Assembly: GCF_000143415.4 (NCBI RefSeq) | Contig: NW_003314339.1 | Coordinates: 132,812 to 196,811 of the forward strand | Reading direction: 5' to 3' | Length of the DNA stretch: 64,000 bases | From: Selaginella moellendorffii | Taxonomy: Eukaryota > Streptophyta > Lycopodiopsida > Selaginellales > Selaginellaceae | Part shown: positions 45,800-56,700 of the stretch, piece by piece | Position numbering within the stretch: the stretch's first letter is position 1 | Layout: each line of letters starts with the position of its first letter | Notes under the pieces: model-generated | Told to the model about the DNA's origin: nothing | The model's input: only the letters and a program-made list of their open reading frames with translations | Database searches by the model: none | Made by a program: the position numbers and the translations under genes

Positions 45800-47866
45800 T
45801 TCTTCCCCCCCAACAAAGTCCTTATCCCAAGGACAAGTTGTATCAGTGATCACTAGGGAATCTTGCTCAAGCTCCTGATCCATCTTCCACAGCTGTATAC
45901 ATCAAGGAGACATTGGGCCTATCACTCTGAGATAGTACACCTTTCAACTGACTGATATAAAATACTGGATGAATTTTCACCTTAGCTGGCAACTGCACCT
46001 GATAAGCTGCTTTACCAATGCGCTCTAGCACTTCATATGGACCAGCATATCGATAGAAAAGTTTATCACTCTTCCCTGTTCATAAAGGCACCAAGGTGTT
46101 CCACCACTCACTTAACGGAAAGATCACCCTCACAAAGACGAGATCACCCACCTTATATTCTCGGAATTGGCGATGCTCATTGGCAAACTTCTTTGCTCTA
46201 TCTTGAGCTGCTTGCAAATTTCGTTTGCACACCACCAGAATCTCATCAAGTTCTGTGGTGAGATCAGTTGCCTCAGAATCAAGCTTATCTTGAACGTCCT
46301 TACTTAAATGCAATCCCAGCTCCACTGTTGTTTGAGGATGCCTTCCAAACATGGCAAAGTAAGGACTTAGCTTGGTTCCACTGTGTTGGCTATTGTTGTA
46401 AGCAAATTGCACCAATGGAAGATATAAATCCCATTGTCCTTGCCTTTGACCAATGCTACAACGTAGCATATCCTCCACCACCTAATTCACATGCTCGGTT
46501 TGCCCATCCATCTAAGGATGATCTCCACTCAAGAGTTTCAAAGTCACTTGCATAACCTTTGCAAAGCTTTTCCAAAATCCACTAGTGAACTTTGAATCTT
46601 GATCACTAATGATGTCCTCCGGCAAACCAAAATCAGGAAAAACTTTCTCCAAGTAAACCGTAGCCAAGTTTGAGGCAGTGACAGTCTTTTGAAGAGCCAA
46701 CAACCACACATACTTTGTCAACCGATCCACTATAACCCATACTTGCTCCTTTTGCCTCTGTGTTTGTGGCAAACAAGTGATGAAGTCCATAGAAATACTA
46801 CACCAACGGCTCTGAGGAATAGGTAAAAGTTGCAAAAGTCCCCTTGGCTTCTCCCATGGCACCTTAACCCGCTGACAAAACTCACATGATTTACAATATT
46901 TGAGGATATCAACCTTCATATTCCTCCAATAAAAGTTGTGTAATCAACTCATATGTCTTCTTTTCCTCAAAATGACCATCCTCTGGATGATCATGATAAT
47001 GGAATAAAACTTGAGTAATTAACACGTCCACCCATGATAAATATGCACAACCATTGTAGTAGAGAATCCCATCCACCAATGAGAAAGGGGCTTCCATCTA
47101 GTCTCACAAAGAGGCCACCTCAACATCTTGAGCCTAAGCATGCTCAACCAACTGCCCAAACTCACTGACCACCATATTTAAATGATGATAAAATCATGTT
47201 TGTAATGTCATTACATGACGAACACGAGATAAAGCATCTGCCACCACATTTGATTTTCCCGAACGATGCTTAATAGGAAACTCCCCAAACTCTATGATTT
47301 TGACCATCCAACGAGCTTGCCTAGTGTTCAACTCCTTTTGAGTGAAAAGATACACAGGTGGTTTGTGATCTATCAACACTACAAACACTGCACCATAAAG
47401 ATAGTGCCGCCACATCTGCAAAGCATGAACAATAGAGAATAACTCTTGCTTATATGTGAAATAGTGTTGCTTCACGGAATTCAAAGTTCGACTCTCATAT
47501 GCAATAGGCTGTCCCTCTTGCATGAGAACTCCTCCCAGTGCATAATGACTCGCATCGCATGTCACCTCATAAGGTTTCGAGGGATTAGCAATGCAAAGCA
47601 CTGGAGTCTCGCTCAACAATCATTTCAGCGCCACAAAACTCTCCTCTTGTGGCTTCTTCCACTCTAATGATACATTCTTGCGTAACAACCACGTCAAAGG
47701 AATAGCCACCTCTGCAAACTTATGCTGAAAACGTCGGTAGTAACTAGCCATACCAAGAAAACTGCATAACTCGGCCACTGTAGTCGGTGTAGGCCAGTTT
47801 TCCACCACAGCCACCTTCCTTGGATTCGTCTTGACACCCTTAGATGTCACAATATGGCTTAGATAT
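45800..47866 (-). mobile_element. Ty3/gypsy retrotransposon copy 2 (RT to integrase end)
   Basis: The same family as copy 1. Minus-strand relics run from the RT thumb (RRFQHKFAEVAIPLT, ~47740) through RNase H (PSKPYEVTCDASHYALGG, ~47560), the HKPPVYLF block, an integrase zinc-binding remnant, and the integrase core (VIVDRLTKYVWLLALQKT, ~46700; GLPEDIISDQDSKFTSGFW, ~46610) to a GPY-like C-terminus ([20 protein letters not shown], ~46020). It is better preserved in the integrase than copy 1 but has stops (for example at ~46482 and ~47620). It is cut at 47866 by an LTR fragment of the 29,277-type element. Confidence 0.88.
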
Positions 47867-48475
47867 TGTAGCGCACGTGGTTTTGACCCTTTATCCTATG
47901 GTGATTTACCATAGGATAACACCATGAAGCGGAACCTAAACCCTCTTTGTGCCACATGACAGATGCCATGTGTCACATGCCACATGTCCAAAGGAACGTG
48001 GTGCGGAACCCAAGTTCAGGGCCTTAGGCCACTGAACGAAGGAACAGTACCAAACCCCCAAACATGGAGCCTAGGAGCAACGAAACCGAACCACGGAGCA
48101 ACTCCCAAGTATATAACTCAAGGAGCGAAGGGACAGGAGGCCGGAGTGACTTTGTACAGTCCTAGAGCAACCAACATCCCAATGCTAGGACTAGCACGCA
48201 AAATGGAGTCAAACAGAGTTTGGAATTATTTTGGCATACCAGTGGCTAACATAAGGACATGGGTACTCCACCAGCTAGCATGGAATGGAACTTGGGCTTA
48301 GACCCAAGCCAGATGCAGAACAAAGACAGGCACGCAAGCGGAAGCTATACTATGCCTCAGGTTGGTTGGCCATGCCCAACCTACCCACTATCCCTACTAT
48401 ACATTTGGAACCCCCCACCCCTTTGAGGAACACACGCTTTGGGCTTTCACCCCAAGCCTCCCTTAGTATCAGAGC
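47867..48475 (-). repeat. Truncated LTR of the LARD-like family, reverse orientation
   Basis: It begins gtagcgcacgtggttttgac, the reverse complement of the LTR end. It keeps the 12 bp hairpin and runs to cctcccttagtatcag, covering about half of the LTR. The ABRE motifs have decayed to catgtg forms. No internal domain follows. Confidence 0.8.
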
Positions 48476-48512
48476 TGGGTTTACCTTCACGATTGCCACG
48501 AGCTCCTGATGC

Positions 48513-49130
48513 TAAGTCATGGGATCAATATTTAACAAGCATTCTTCCACTTGTCCGAGCAGAGTCTGCCAAACACTTAGGCCGCGTACAAGTGGGACAA
48601 CAACAGCACTACAACTCCCATCATCGTCCACCTGCGGAGTACAAAGTGGATGATTTAGTGTTAGTCCATTTTCCCCATCTTACGGTACGTGGTTTATCTA
48701 AGGGGCTCCTTACGCAGTGGAAAGGACCGTATCGGGTGTTGTGGCAAGTTGGACCGCAAGTTTATGAGGTTTAGCATGACGTTCAGCAGGCTGATCCTCC
48801 GGAGATTGTGCATGTGTAGCGGTTAAAACGCTTCATACAAAGGGATCAGGAGCAGTTAATACCGTTTACAGATCTGCCGATGCCTCCACCTGACATTCCT
48901 CCAAATCCCGGCCCATCTACAAGAGAACCCTGACAGCCTTCCACTATTCCGAGAGGAGGGGATGATGTGAGGGCCAAATGTACGGCTACGATGCCATATA
49001 CTAATATTAGCGTAGTGGGATTTTGGAAGCCGTCGGATTGGTTTCAATCCGGACCACTCGCTCCTATATATAAGCTAAGGTTTTTGGGCTAATTAATATG
49101 CACATTTCTGTATTCCCTTTCCGCACTCAC
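48513..49130 (+). mobile_element. Fragment of a second gypsy family: integrase C-terminus plus LTR start
   Basis: The plus frame reads LVRAESAKHLGRVQVGQQQH and GLLTQWKGPYRVLWQVGPQV, the GPY/F module of gypsy integrases, then stops at ~48772. A purine-rich gagaggagggga precedes tgatgtgagggc (~48964), a likely 3' LTR start, with tatatataag at ~49060. Confidence 0.7.
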
Positions 49131-49280
49131 AGTGGTAACTACAAACAAATAAAAGGTTAAGAGCAATACATCACAGCCGTTGGATTAAAGGATATCTTAG
49201 AATATACCATCCAAACCGTTAGGTTTTAGTGCGGCTACGGTTTCGCGAGGTGAGAGAGACTCGGGTATTCGTCTTCCTTT

Positions 49281-49760
49281 GTGCAGCGGAAAGCTGCCAT
49301 CTCTCGATGTTTGGGTGGCTTGAATCCCTCAGAGCTTTCCATCCGGTTGCACCCAGACAAAGGCGACGTTTTCCATCCCTTCTCTCTCAACTACACAACG
49401 GGCCTGTCGTGCCGGACTTGGGACGAGCTGGTCCAGGAGCTCAGCTGCATCTATTCTGACGCAATTGCTTCGCTCCCTGACACATCCCTTCCGGACTCCA
49501 AGACGCGGCAAAATGCGGCGATCATCCAAGGCATCCAGCCGCCCAAGGACGAAAGGGAGCCGGCTTGGATGTCGAAAACCGAAAACCGAAAGATTCCAAG
49601 GATTCAAATGAAGAAACCTCGATACCCAAAGAGCCTCACCATGGATTTTAGACGATTCCTGGTGCCGGATAGCCACACACAAAAAAAATTCGAAAAATGG
49701 ATGGATTTAACAGCAAATGAAATCAATCAAGATGTGGACGTTAGATCTTGCTTCACCTGA
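49281..49760 (+). CDS. Uncharacterised ORF in duplication copy 1
   Basis: An open frame with an Arg/Lys-rich second half; its first codon is CTG or ATG-less, so it is probably an exon, not a full gene. The first half (LNPSELSIRLHPDKGDVFHP and ASLPDTSLPDSKTRQNAAII) is kept in the second copy at 57395-57750, but there two blocks are in swapped order. No family is recognised. Probably non-coding today. Confidence 0.25.
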   Translation: MQRKAAISRCLGGLNPSELSIRLHPDKGDVFHPFSLNYTTGLSCRTWDELVQELSCIYSDAIASLPDTSLPDSKTRQNAAIIQGIQPPKDEREPAWMSKTENRKIPRIQMKKPRYPKSLTMDFRRFLVPDSHTQKKFEKWMDLTANEINQDVDVRSCFT

Positions 49761-50075
49761 TATATAGAAGCGACTATGTTCAGGAAGTGAAATCTCCCAT
49801 TACCAAGACAAAATATGTAGATCCTATTTTAAAAGCTTCGAAGTGATTACTGTATTGATGCTATTCGTGATGGATAAAGTAGTATCCTAAGAATTACAAC
49901 GACTTCCATCATTACACCATCCAAGGCGTCGTTGCCCTCACGAAGAACAGCTTCGGTCAAATCCCGGAGAAGAATCCAGTACCGTGGTTGCGAGAATGGG
50001 CATTTTGACAAGGCCGTTCACGAGATCCTGCGCAAGACCATTGTCTGCTGGATAGCTCTCACGCAAGTTTCAACT

Positions 50076-50154
50076 TGAGCGCCGCCAGGAGCATGTTTGA
50101 GAGCATGAAGATGCGCACCTTGGTTTCCTGGACCACCAACGCTCAAAACGCTTG
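50076..50154 (+). pseudogene. PPR-motif fragment
   Basis: The frame reads LSAARSMFESMKMRTLVSWT, a typical PPR unit, ending in TGA. An identical piece lies at 58116-58194 in the second duplication copy. Confidence 0.6.
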
Positions 50155-50192
50155 AAGGACAAAATCAGGAGTCAGAACCATACTCAGGTGCT

Positions 50193-50877
50193 TCAATCCC
50201 TTTCGAAAGCTTCCACAGTCAGACCGTTTGCTTCTACATCCCAAAGAAACCAGGGGATACCTCCAAACCATTCAAACGCCATTTCAGCAGCATTCACTCT
50301 CTGCGTTATCTCTTTGGCTTCTTCCGATCCACTCTCGTAGTCTGTCACGCGTTTCCTCCAAGAAGACACAAGAGCATCGTACTCCTGCTTTTCCCACGCA
50401 GGCAGATAGCGAGTGAACGTTGTCCGCTTGGCTTTTCTGACATTGAACTCGTCTGGTGATGAAGCAGCAACAAGGGTTTTATTTCCAACCATCCGCCACA
50501 GATCGATGAGATGGTATCTACTTTGCTGTCCAGCATGATCTCCTGAGGGAAGTCTTCTCTATTCACCACCCTGAGCTTGTTACCCTTGAACATCAAAACA
50601 GTCGCTCTGGACTCGTAGATCATGACCGGAAGTACCAGACGAATGCAGATTTACCAACCCCCGAATTTCCATTCAAATGGCAGCACAACATCCACATGAA
50701 CGGCACCAGGATCTTCCTGATCTCTTTGTACAACCCATCGAATATCTCCTTCAGGTACAACTTCAGAATATTGCTGTGGAATGTGGTCAGACGAGCACCT
50801 TGAGCAAGAAATTTCATCCGTTCCAGATGGAACATTGATCCACCATGCCTGCTGAGATCTCCTAACATAGACTGCAT
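50193..50877 (-). pseudogene. Crinkler/RHS-type P-loop NTPase fragment, copy 1
   Basis: On the minus strand: GNSGVGKSAFVWYF (Walker A, ~50640), then YESRATVLMFKGNKLRVVN, then KTLVAASSPDEFNVRKAK, FTRYLPAWEKQEYDAL and FEWFGGIPWFL. This order matches the NTPase module of Crinkler (CRN)-RHS-type proteins, described from oomycetes, other eukaryotes and some plants. Two frame changes interrupt it, at ~50622 and ~50500, and neither terminal effector domain nor start is seen, so it is a relic. Function, if any, cannot be inferred. The same breaks occur in copy 2. Confidence 0.6.
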
Positions 50878-51637
50878 GTTCCCATATTATTGTACGTTTT
50901 AATTGAAAAGCATTTAGCTCAAGCGTTACAATGAGCTATCCAATAAGAGCACAACTCCTTAAAATGGACATTCCAACAATGGCCTAATCTTCATTATTGA
51001 GCTTAGTCTTGGGTTCATTTTAAAAGATTGTAACCGAGCTTAGTCTTTGTACTGTGGGTTCCTTGTAAAAGATTGTAATTAGAAGCTCTATTAGCTAAAA
51101 GAGTGATGGAATCACAAGGAATCCAATCACGGTGGCGTTCTTCAGGCCACTTTAGCACACGACAATGACATCCTCAATGTTAACAATCCACCTTGCGTGT
51201 ACTAGTGCTCCACGATCGGGCAAGTCTCTGCATAGGTTCATCATTTGGCGAGGAGCCCCACGTAGCTACATGTTATAACTTATGCTCTAGCATTCTTGAG
51301 GCCAGTTTCGTCCTACTAGATGGTACATCCTGACAAAGAACTTTTCTGATTTCGGAAGTGAATGTGATCTAGTCGGGAGCCATTCCTTCCAAGACCATCT
51401 CCTGGTAGAGGATCAAATTAAAGCGTGGAAGAAATTCCCAGTGAGAGCGTAGGCCTAGCAGTCCATGCGACAATGTTGTGGCACTCGGGCATTTGATCGA
51501 ACATTGCCCGTGCCATGTGTGTGTCGTTTTGAGTGTAGAACTCATGCTTTTCCACGGTATGTATGGTTCTTCTCATGCTCATTTTGCTTATACTATTGTC
51601 CAGATTGCTTCATTCCTCATAGATGTATTTTCCAAGA

Positions 51638-51742
51638 ATGATCTTGCGGAAGCTCCCAAGCCGGTCGAACCACCGCCTCCTAAAATCATCGAGTGGGAAC
51701 CATTGAGGGGCTCTTCTCCCGACGTGGATTTGCCTGGCGCAA
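51638..51742 (+). other. Insertion of about 100 bp in duplication copy 1
   Basis: Between ttttccaag and aaatggaggcctg, copy 1 carries extra sequence encoding APKPVEPPPPKIIEWEP in one frame. It is absent from 59676 and from the related piece at ~55075. No origin is recognised. Confidence 0.6.
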
Positions 51743-51756
51743 ATGGAGGCCTGTAG

Positions 51757-52490
51757 TTCATCAACATCCAAGGCGTGGAGTGACCACAATGCAACTTGTG
51801 ATGAGACGAGTTTGTGACCTTTGTATTATGCCTTCTGCTCTTTGGAAACTTTTGAGACAGCTTGCTCTCAGCTGATTGAGTTTAAGCTCGGTCAAGGCTT
51901 TCACAAGATTGGACAATAGTGTGAAAGACAAATGCCAAAACCATGTGTTTGAGGACAAGCTTAACTAGCTAGTTGCACCAAGATCACCACCAATTCCATG
52001 AGGTGTAACTTGTTTATGTTGAATCTAGGATTTTCCTCGAGAGCTTCCCTGGTTTATTGGATGTCTGGTGCAACCCTGGAGTTTTTTTTGCAGGTGAGTA
52101 AGCTTTCACGGTTTCAGAGCACTATATTATTGCCAAGAAAAGGCATCAAAAGTTGGAGCAGGATTTGAAAGGATCAAAACCTATGGACCTCCAAGCTTTG
52201 ACAACCAAGTGAAGAGTAGATGGGACCAGGGTGCCTGGATCAAATCAAACTCGAGCTCAGACAAGCCATCTTCCACGACAATACCTTAAACGGCTGTTGC
52301 TGGTTCTTGTTGCAGCATACTTACGCTTTGTTTCTCAAAAGTAGCCTTTGCATCAGCTGCTTGTCAGATTGAGACGAAGAGTCCACCCATTTTGTTTGCC
52401 ATGGCCTCGCCAGAGCATGGAGCAAGTGAGAGTTTCATTCCATCGAGAAGAGAATGGTTTCTTTCTTGAGCTTGACTGCAGCAGATTTTT
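51757..52490 (+). repeat. Repeat shared with 55085-55720
   Basis: Starting at gcctgtagttcatcaacatc and ending in gaatggtttctttcttgagc, this stretch is a diverged direct copy of 55085-55720. It has a tail of unrecognised sequence to 52,850. No gene is supported in it. Confidence 0.6.
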
Positions 52491-52854
52491 CTAGACATGC
52501 AAAACGAAAGAAATCTTATAAAACCCACCTTGCATATGTCTCATGAATAAGTTCGGACTTTTCAGGAGTATCGGTGGGCCTCAAGCTCCTCTTTGTTTAT
52601 AAATTGTTTATAAATGTAAATGCTCTTGTGCAGGAAGCTTATGAATACTTCTTATGAAAAGCACCTCAACTCTTGTATCCATTTTCGTGGCTCGATTTTG
52701 GTAGCATCTGTAATGTTATGCGGCTGTAGAGTGGCTGTTGCCTGATGCATTCTTGAAACACTTTGCTCTCTTTAACAGAAGAAACAGTCTGTTGTAACAC
52801 ACAAAGCTTAGACATTTTTCACCCCAAAAGGAAAGAAATATACCTTGAGGTATA
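52491..52854. other. No gene seen
   Basis: Unremarkable sequence between the shared repeat and the START fragment; nothing supported. Confidence 0.4.
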
Positions 52855-53390
52855 GCCTGAAGCCGTGTCCCACAACTTGACGCCCAAGGAAGTTAATCGC
52901 CCAAGGAAGTTAATCACCCATGTCGGAACAAGGTCGAGCTTAAGGTCCAGGTGCATTACTGCTCTGTAAAAGAAGTAGTGACTATCTTAAGAAGAAAACA
53001 AAAAAAAAAAAAGAAACTAATAGTGTACCTTATGTAGCATTTCTCGTCGCTAATCTTCTGGAGGATGAATCCACCGTTGGCTTCCATGCGAATGACGCCC
53101 TCTTTTGGAGGAGGCAAATGAGAAGCATTAAAACCATGGATGGTCTCCTTGACGATAGTCTCTGCTTCCTGGGGGACCTGGCAAATCACCACCATTGGAG
53201 TGAATAAAATAACAAAAGAGGCACAGTGATTGATAGCTTAACTGTTCGCAAGCAGCCAACCACGGCATCCAATTCAGGTAGCTCCAGTTCGAAAGACGTG
53301 ACCAGCATTTCTCTTGTCGCAAATGGCCATGGAACCTTGCACCTGGCAAGAGCTTGTAGAATTTAAACGCGGGACAGAGGACCACCATCG
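52855..53390 (-). pseudogene. START-domain lipid-binding protein fragment
   Basis: The minus strand reads VPWPFATREMLVTSFELE in one exon, VPQEAETIVKETIHGF and MEANGGFILQKISDEKC in the next, then AVMHLDLKLDLVPTWVINFL. That is the second half of a START/SRPBCC domain with short introns between. A 17 bp tandem duplication (52881-52897 and 52898-52914) shifts the frame just before the terminal helix, and the 5' half is missing. A functional product is unlikely. Confidence 0.65.
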
Positions 53391-53985
53391 CTGTGGCTTT
53401 TGGATTGATCAGCAGGGCACAAGGGATATACGTTGCAGTGAAAGCATTGCTTTCCCACAGTTCATCTTTCGCCCTTTTTGCTCTAAATACTCTTGTTGTG
53501 GACAGCCACCTTTTGGCCCCGAGTACTTTCCATGCATTGCCCCCTCTTCTTCACACAGGGTGTGACTTGAAATTTCATGGATTTTTTCTTGTTGCTGCTA
53601 GGAACAAGCATCAAACTTGGATAGAACACGACAAGAAAGCCCCTTGATGAAATCTCAAGCTCCCCAGGATTTGAAAGAACAGAGAAGTACCTCCAGCCTT
53701 GTACTCTTAACTTTGCTGCTAATCAAGAGTGTGCCTGGATCAATTTAATCTTCAATGCTCAAACAAGCCATCTTCGGACATTCAGTCGTTGGATGCAGGG
53801 AAACCTTGTTTCTCAAAAGAAGAAAAGGTAGGTTATCCCAGGGATTCAGTGGTGAAATCTTCATTCCATAATGGTTGAGCTTCACAACCGCAGAAAGGAT
53901 GACAGCCTTATAAAACGTTGCTTAGAAATGAGCGAGAGCTTACGCCGTTATGGTGAAGGTATGATATACGTTAAGAAGCAATTAG
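53391..53985. other. No gene seen
   Basis: Short open frames only, none recognised. The part after ~53640 resembles the diverged repeat block around 55380-55600 (cctggatcaat, gtttctcaaaag). Confidence 0.35.
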
Positions 53986-53989
53986 TGTC

Positions 53990-54105
53990 CGATTTGGACG
54001 GGAACCTGATGGCCGGATATCTGGCTAGAATAAACAAATATATTGGCAGGGTCACAGGTTCGAATCCACAGCCAGAGACCCAATCAAATTTTTTTTGCAA
54101 CGCTT
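53990..54105 (+). repeat. SINE-like unit with tRNA-type B box, copy 1
   Basis: tggctagaataa (weak A box) is followed ~30 bp later by ggttcgaatcc (perfect B box) and, after gagacccaatcaaa, a T-run at ~54090. It is repeated at 55805-55915. The T-arm does not pair as a real tRNA would. Confidence 0.45.
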
Positions 54106-54196
54106 CTCCCTCCTTTGCATTTTGCAAGCTACTGTGATCAGAGTGAGCTCTTCTGCCTGCAGTCATCTACTTGTCGTCCATAGCCCAAGACTACAG

Positions 54197-54300
54197 CATG
54201 TCCACGATCATGGAACACTTAAGATGCTTGGTGGATCTGCTGGGGAGATCTGGGAAGCTAGACGAGGCCAGTGTCGAGCCAAATTTCAGCGCTGGAGAAT
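54197..54300 (+). pseudogene. PPR-protein fragment (plus strand)
   Basis: One frame reads TMEHLRCLVDLLGRSGKLDE, the typical end region of a plant PPR protein, then degrades. Confidence 0.6.
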
Positions 54301-54339
54301 GAAAGAGTGGGGAAAAGTCTGATGCTAGTGCAGCTCCAA

Positions 54340-54800
54340 CCATTCTTCTCAATCCCTGTCGATTACACTCGAAGGAATGTCCCCGAATGAGGCTCGAATG
54401 TGCTCTTGGCACAAGTGATCCAGGCCACAGAGTCGACTAGCGCGTGGATCTCCCCCGGATCGGCATTGATAGCTGCCAAGAGAAATAACTGGATGCTCGA
54501 AAAAAGAGTAACAAGGGCAAATGCCGCAATTGCAATCTTCCACGAGAAAGAACCTCGATCTTTCATCTTCTGGAAGATTTCCAGCGCCCGCACTTTCCAT
54601 ACCTTTCTATGACCAGATTAGCAAGGAACCTCGAGGCCGCTGGAGACGATTTTCCTCATGGATGCGCCTTCCCCCTCCCAGATCTGTGCTCACCGCATTC
54701 TCGCCCAGGCGCCCACCGCTGGAGATCGCTCCTCCTTCCTGCAAATCTTTGCTGGATGGCACCTCCTCGTCAAGGCTCAAGAACGATGCCATGGAAAACC
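54340..54800 (-). pseudogene. PPR-protein fragment (minus strand)
   Basis: In shifting frames: GGRRIHE (~54680), a VSSGLEVP segment, RYGKCG, ALEIFQKMKDRGSFSWKIAI and DPGEIHALVDS. These are consecutive PPR units in the Selaginella-like style, with at least two frame changes. It points opposite to the adjacent PPR fragment at 54197. Confidence 0.65.
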
Positions 54801-54939
54801 ACCGCCATTGCCATTATACGCTACTGCTGCACATTTTCGATCCAGGGGGCTCTTTACCCGGGCGGTCTGCTGCTGCCAGGCGTGCTCTATGAGTCGAGCA
54901 GCATGGTCTTTCTTCTCAGTCTCAGACCTCTTCAAACTA

Positions 54940-55160
54940 GGCTCACATGCACAAGCACTGCTTTTCCGCGGTATGTATGGTTCTTCTCGTGCTCATTTTG
55001 TTTATACTCTTGTCCAGTCCAGATCGCTTCATTCCTCGTCTTCGCCACCCTTTGGCCTCGAGCATTTTCCAAGATCAAATGGAGGCCTGTAGTTCATCAA
55101 CATCCAAGGCGTGGAGTGACCACAACGCAACTTGTGATGAGATGAGTTGGTGACCTGGTA
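54940..55160 (+). repeat. Third, partial copy of the duplication tail
   Basis: cttttccgcggtatgtatgg through gatgagatgagt resembles 51545-51815 and 59585-59752, with extra gtccagtccag and a different sequence before ttttccaag. Confidence 0.6.
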
Positions 55161-55720
55161 TATGCTTTTTGTGTTATGCCATCTGCTCTTTGGAAACTTT
55201 TGAGAAAGCTTGCTCTGAGCTGATTGAGTTTGAGCTTGGTCAAGGCTCTCACAGGTTTATTGGATCTCTGGTGCAACCCTGGAGTTTTGTTTGCGGGTGA
55301 GTAAGCTTTCACGGTTTCAGAGCAATATATTATATTATTGCCAAGAGAAGGCATCAAAACTTGGAGCTCCAGAGTCTCACGCCCCGAGGATTTGAAAGGA
55401 TCCAAACCTATGGACCTCCAGCTTGGACAACCAAGTGAAGAATAGATTCCCGGGACCATGGTGCCTGGATCAAATCAAACTCGAGCTCAGACAAGCCATC
55501 TTCCAGAACAATATCTTAAACGGATGTTGCTGGTTCTTGTTGCAGCATACTTATACTTTGTTTCTCAAAAATAGCTTCTGCATCAGCTGCTTGCTCAGAT
55601 TGAGATGCAGAGTCCATCCAACCCGTTTTGTTTGCCATGGCCTCGCCAGAGCATGGAGAAAGTGAGAGTTTCATTCCATCGAGAAGAGAATGGTTTCTTT
55701 CTTGAGCTTGACAGCAGCAA
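55085..55720 (+). repeat. Repeat shared with 51757-52490
   Basis: See 51757-52490. It includes cggtttcagagcaatatatt and the catggcctcgccagagcatg segment. Confidence 0.6.
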
Positions 55721-55804
55721 CGCGCTGCGCGCCATGTGCCCACAAAACGAAAATCTCTTGCGCCGCTGTTTACATTATGGTATACGTTAAGAAGCAATTA
55801 GTGT

Positions 55805-55915
55805 AGACTTTGGACGGGAACCTGATGGCCGGATATCTGGCTAGAATAAAAAAATATATTGGCAAGGTCACAGGTTCGAACCCACAGCCAGAGACCCAAT
55901 CAAATTTTTTTGTAT
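55805..55915 (+). repeat. SINE-like unit, copy 2
   Basis: A near copy of 53990-54105, with ggttcgaacccacagccag and a T-run at ~55905. Confidence 0.45.
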
Positions 55916-55959
55916 GAACGAGGGATTTCTCTTCTCCGCAAAGTCGCTCTCGGCAGCGT

Positions 55960-56540
55960 TGCTGGAGCTAAATCTTCTCTCGTGCCGATCCCCCCGAATG
56001 ATCCACGCCGCCGCGCCGGGTTCAGGCTCTTGGATCGCGCGATACTCCCTTTCGCTGGCAAATGCGAGCAGCAAGAACAGGGCATTCGATCGATGCGGCG
56101 TCAATCTTGTTCGATTAGGAGTTCCGTGATCGTCTCCTGGAACGCGATGGTGACCGGGCATCCCGCATCCGAGAGTGAGAGTCTATGTTTGATTGCGTCT
56201 CAGAGCGCCATGGAACTCGATGATAATGGCGCTCGCGCAGCAGGGGCAAATTGTGGCAGCGAAATCGAGCTTGGGCAAAAACGCCGGGCAAGGATCTGGT
56301 GTCCTGGACGAATCTACTGCCCAGAATGACAGGACGTTCCATGGGTTCCCCTTCCAGCAGTGAATAGCAGAGGGGGGATTTGGCCACCTCCAAAGAAATC
56401 TTTGATTTCATGCCGGATGAAGACGGTATTGATTCGGCCAGTAGCTGCTCTCCAGGATCCGCGCGTGGATCGTCTGGCCTCGCAGCCCCTGGATGTCGTC
56501 CACGTGGACAATCAGATGGATTCCAAATCTTGTTTTTCAA
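55960..56540 (+). pseudogene. PPR-protein fragment
   Basis: Plus frames show VIVSWNAMVTG (~56128), a KDLVSWTNLLPRM segment (~56290) and GDLATSKEIFDFMPDEDG (~56375), successive PPR units. Frame changes and stops separate them. Confidence 0.65.
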
Positions 56541-56569
56541 ATAAGAGGTGCTGAAATAATATTTTGTTA

Positions 56570-56700
56570 TCTCCCAGTGTTCATGGCTTTGTGGTTATAG
56601 CATGCACGCTGTAATGTTCTATTGTGAAGGGTTGCTGGGTTCAATTCCCATCCGCCTCGACTTTCAATTAAGAATAGTACGGTGTTAGGGTCGCCCCCTA
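56570..56700 (+). repeat. SINE-like unit with A and B boxes
   Basis: tggctttgtggttatagc (A box, 56584) and gggttcaattccc (B box, 56637) are spaced like a tRNA gene. A clover-leaf does not fold cleanly (anticodon and acceptor stems fail). An AT-rich tattttatt-type tail follows. Confidence 0.45.

Larger units (their letters stand above)
49131..51815. repeat. Segmental duplication, copy 1
   Basis: It matches 57264-59752 from agtggtaactacaaac to gatgagacgagttt. From ~49700 to 51637 the copies correspond at a fixed offset of 8040, with only about six substitutions seen by eye (for example at 50326, 50536 and 51008). The region holds the Crinkler-like relic, a PPR fragment and the ORF at 49281. 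The element type is unknown. Confidence 0.85.

Noticed and set aside
54020-54085. A functional tRNA gene at the ggttcgaatcc motif
   Set aside because: The T-stem and acceptor stem do not pair; a SINE-like head fits better.
56584-56660. A functional tRNA gene with gggttcaattccc
   Set aside because: The T-arm is fair, but anticodon and acceptor stems fail.
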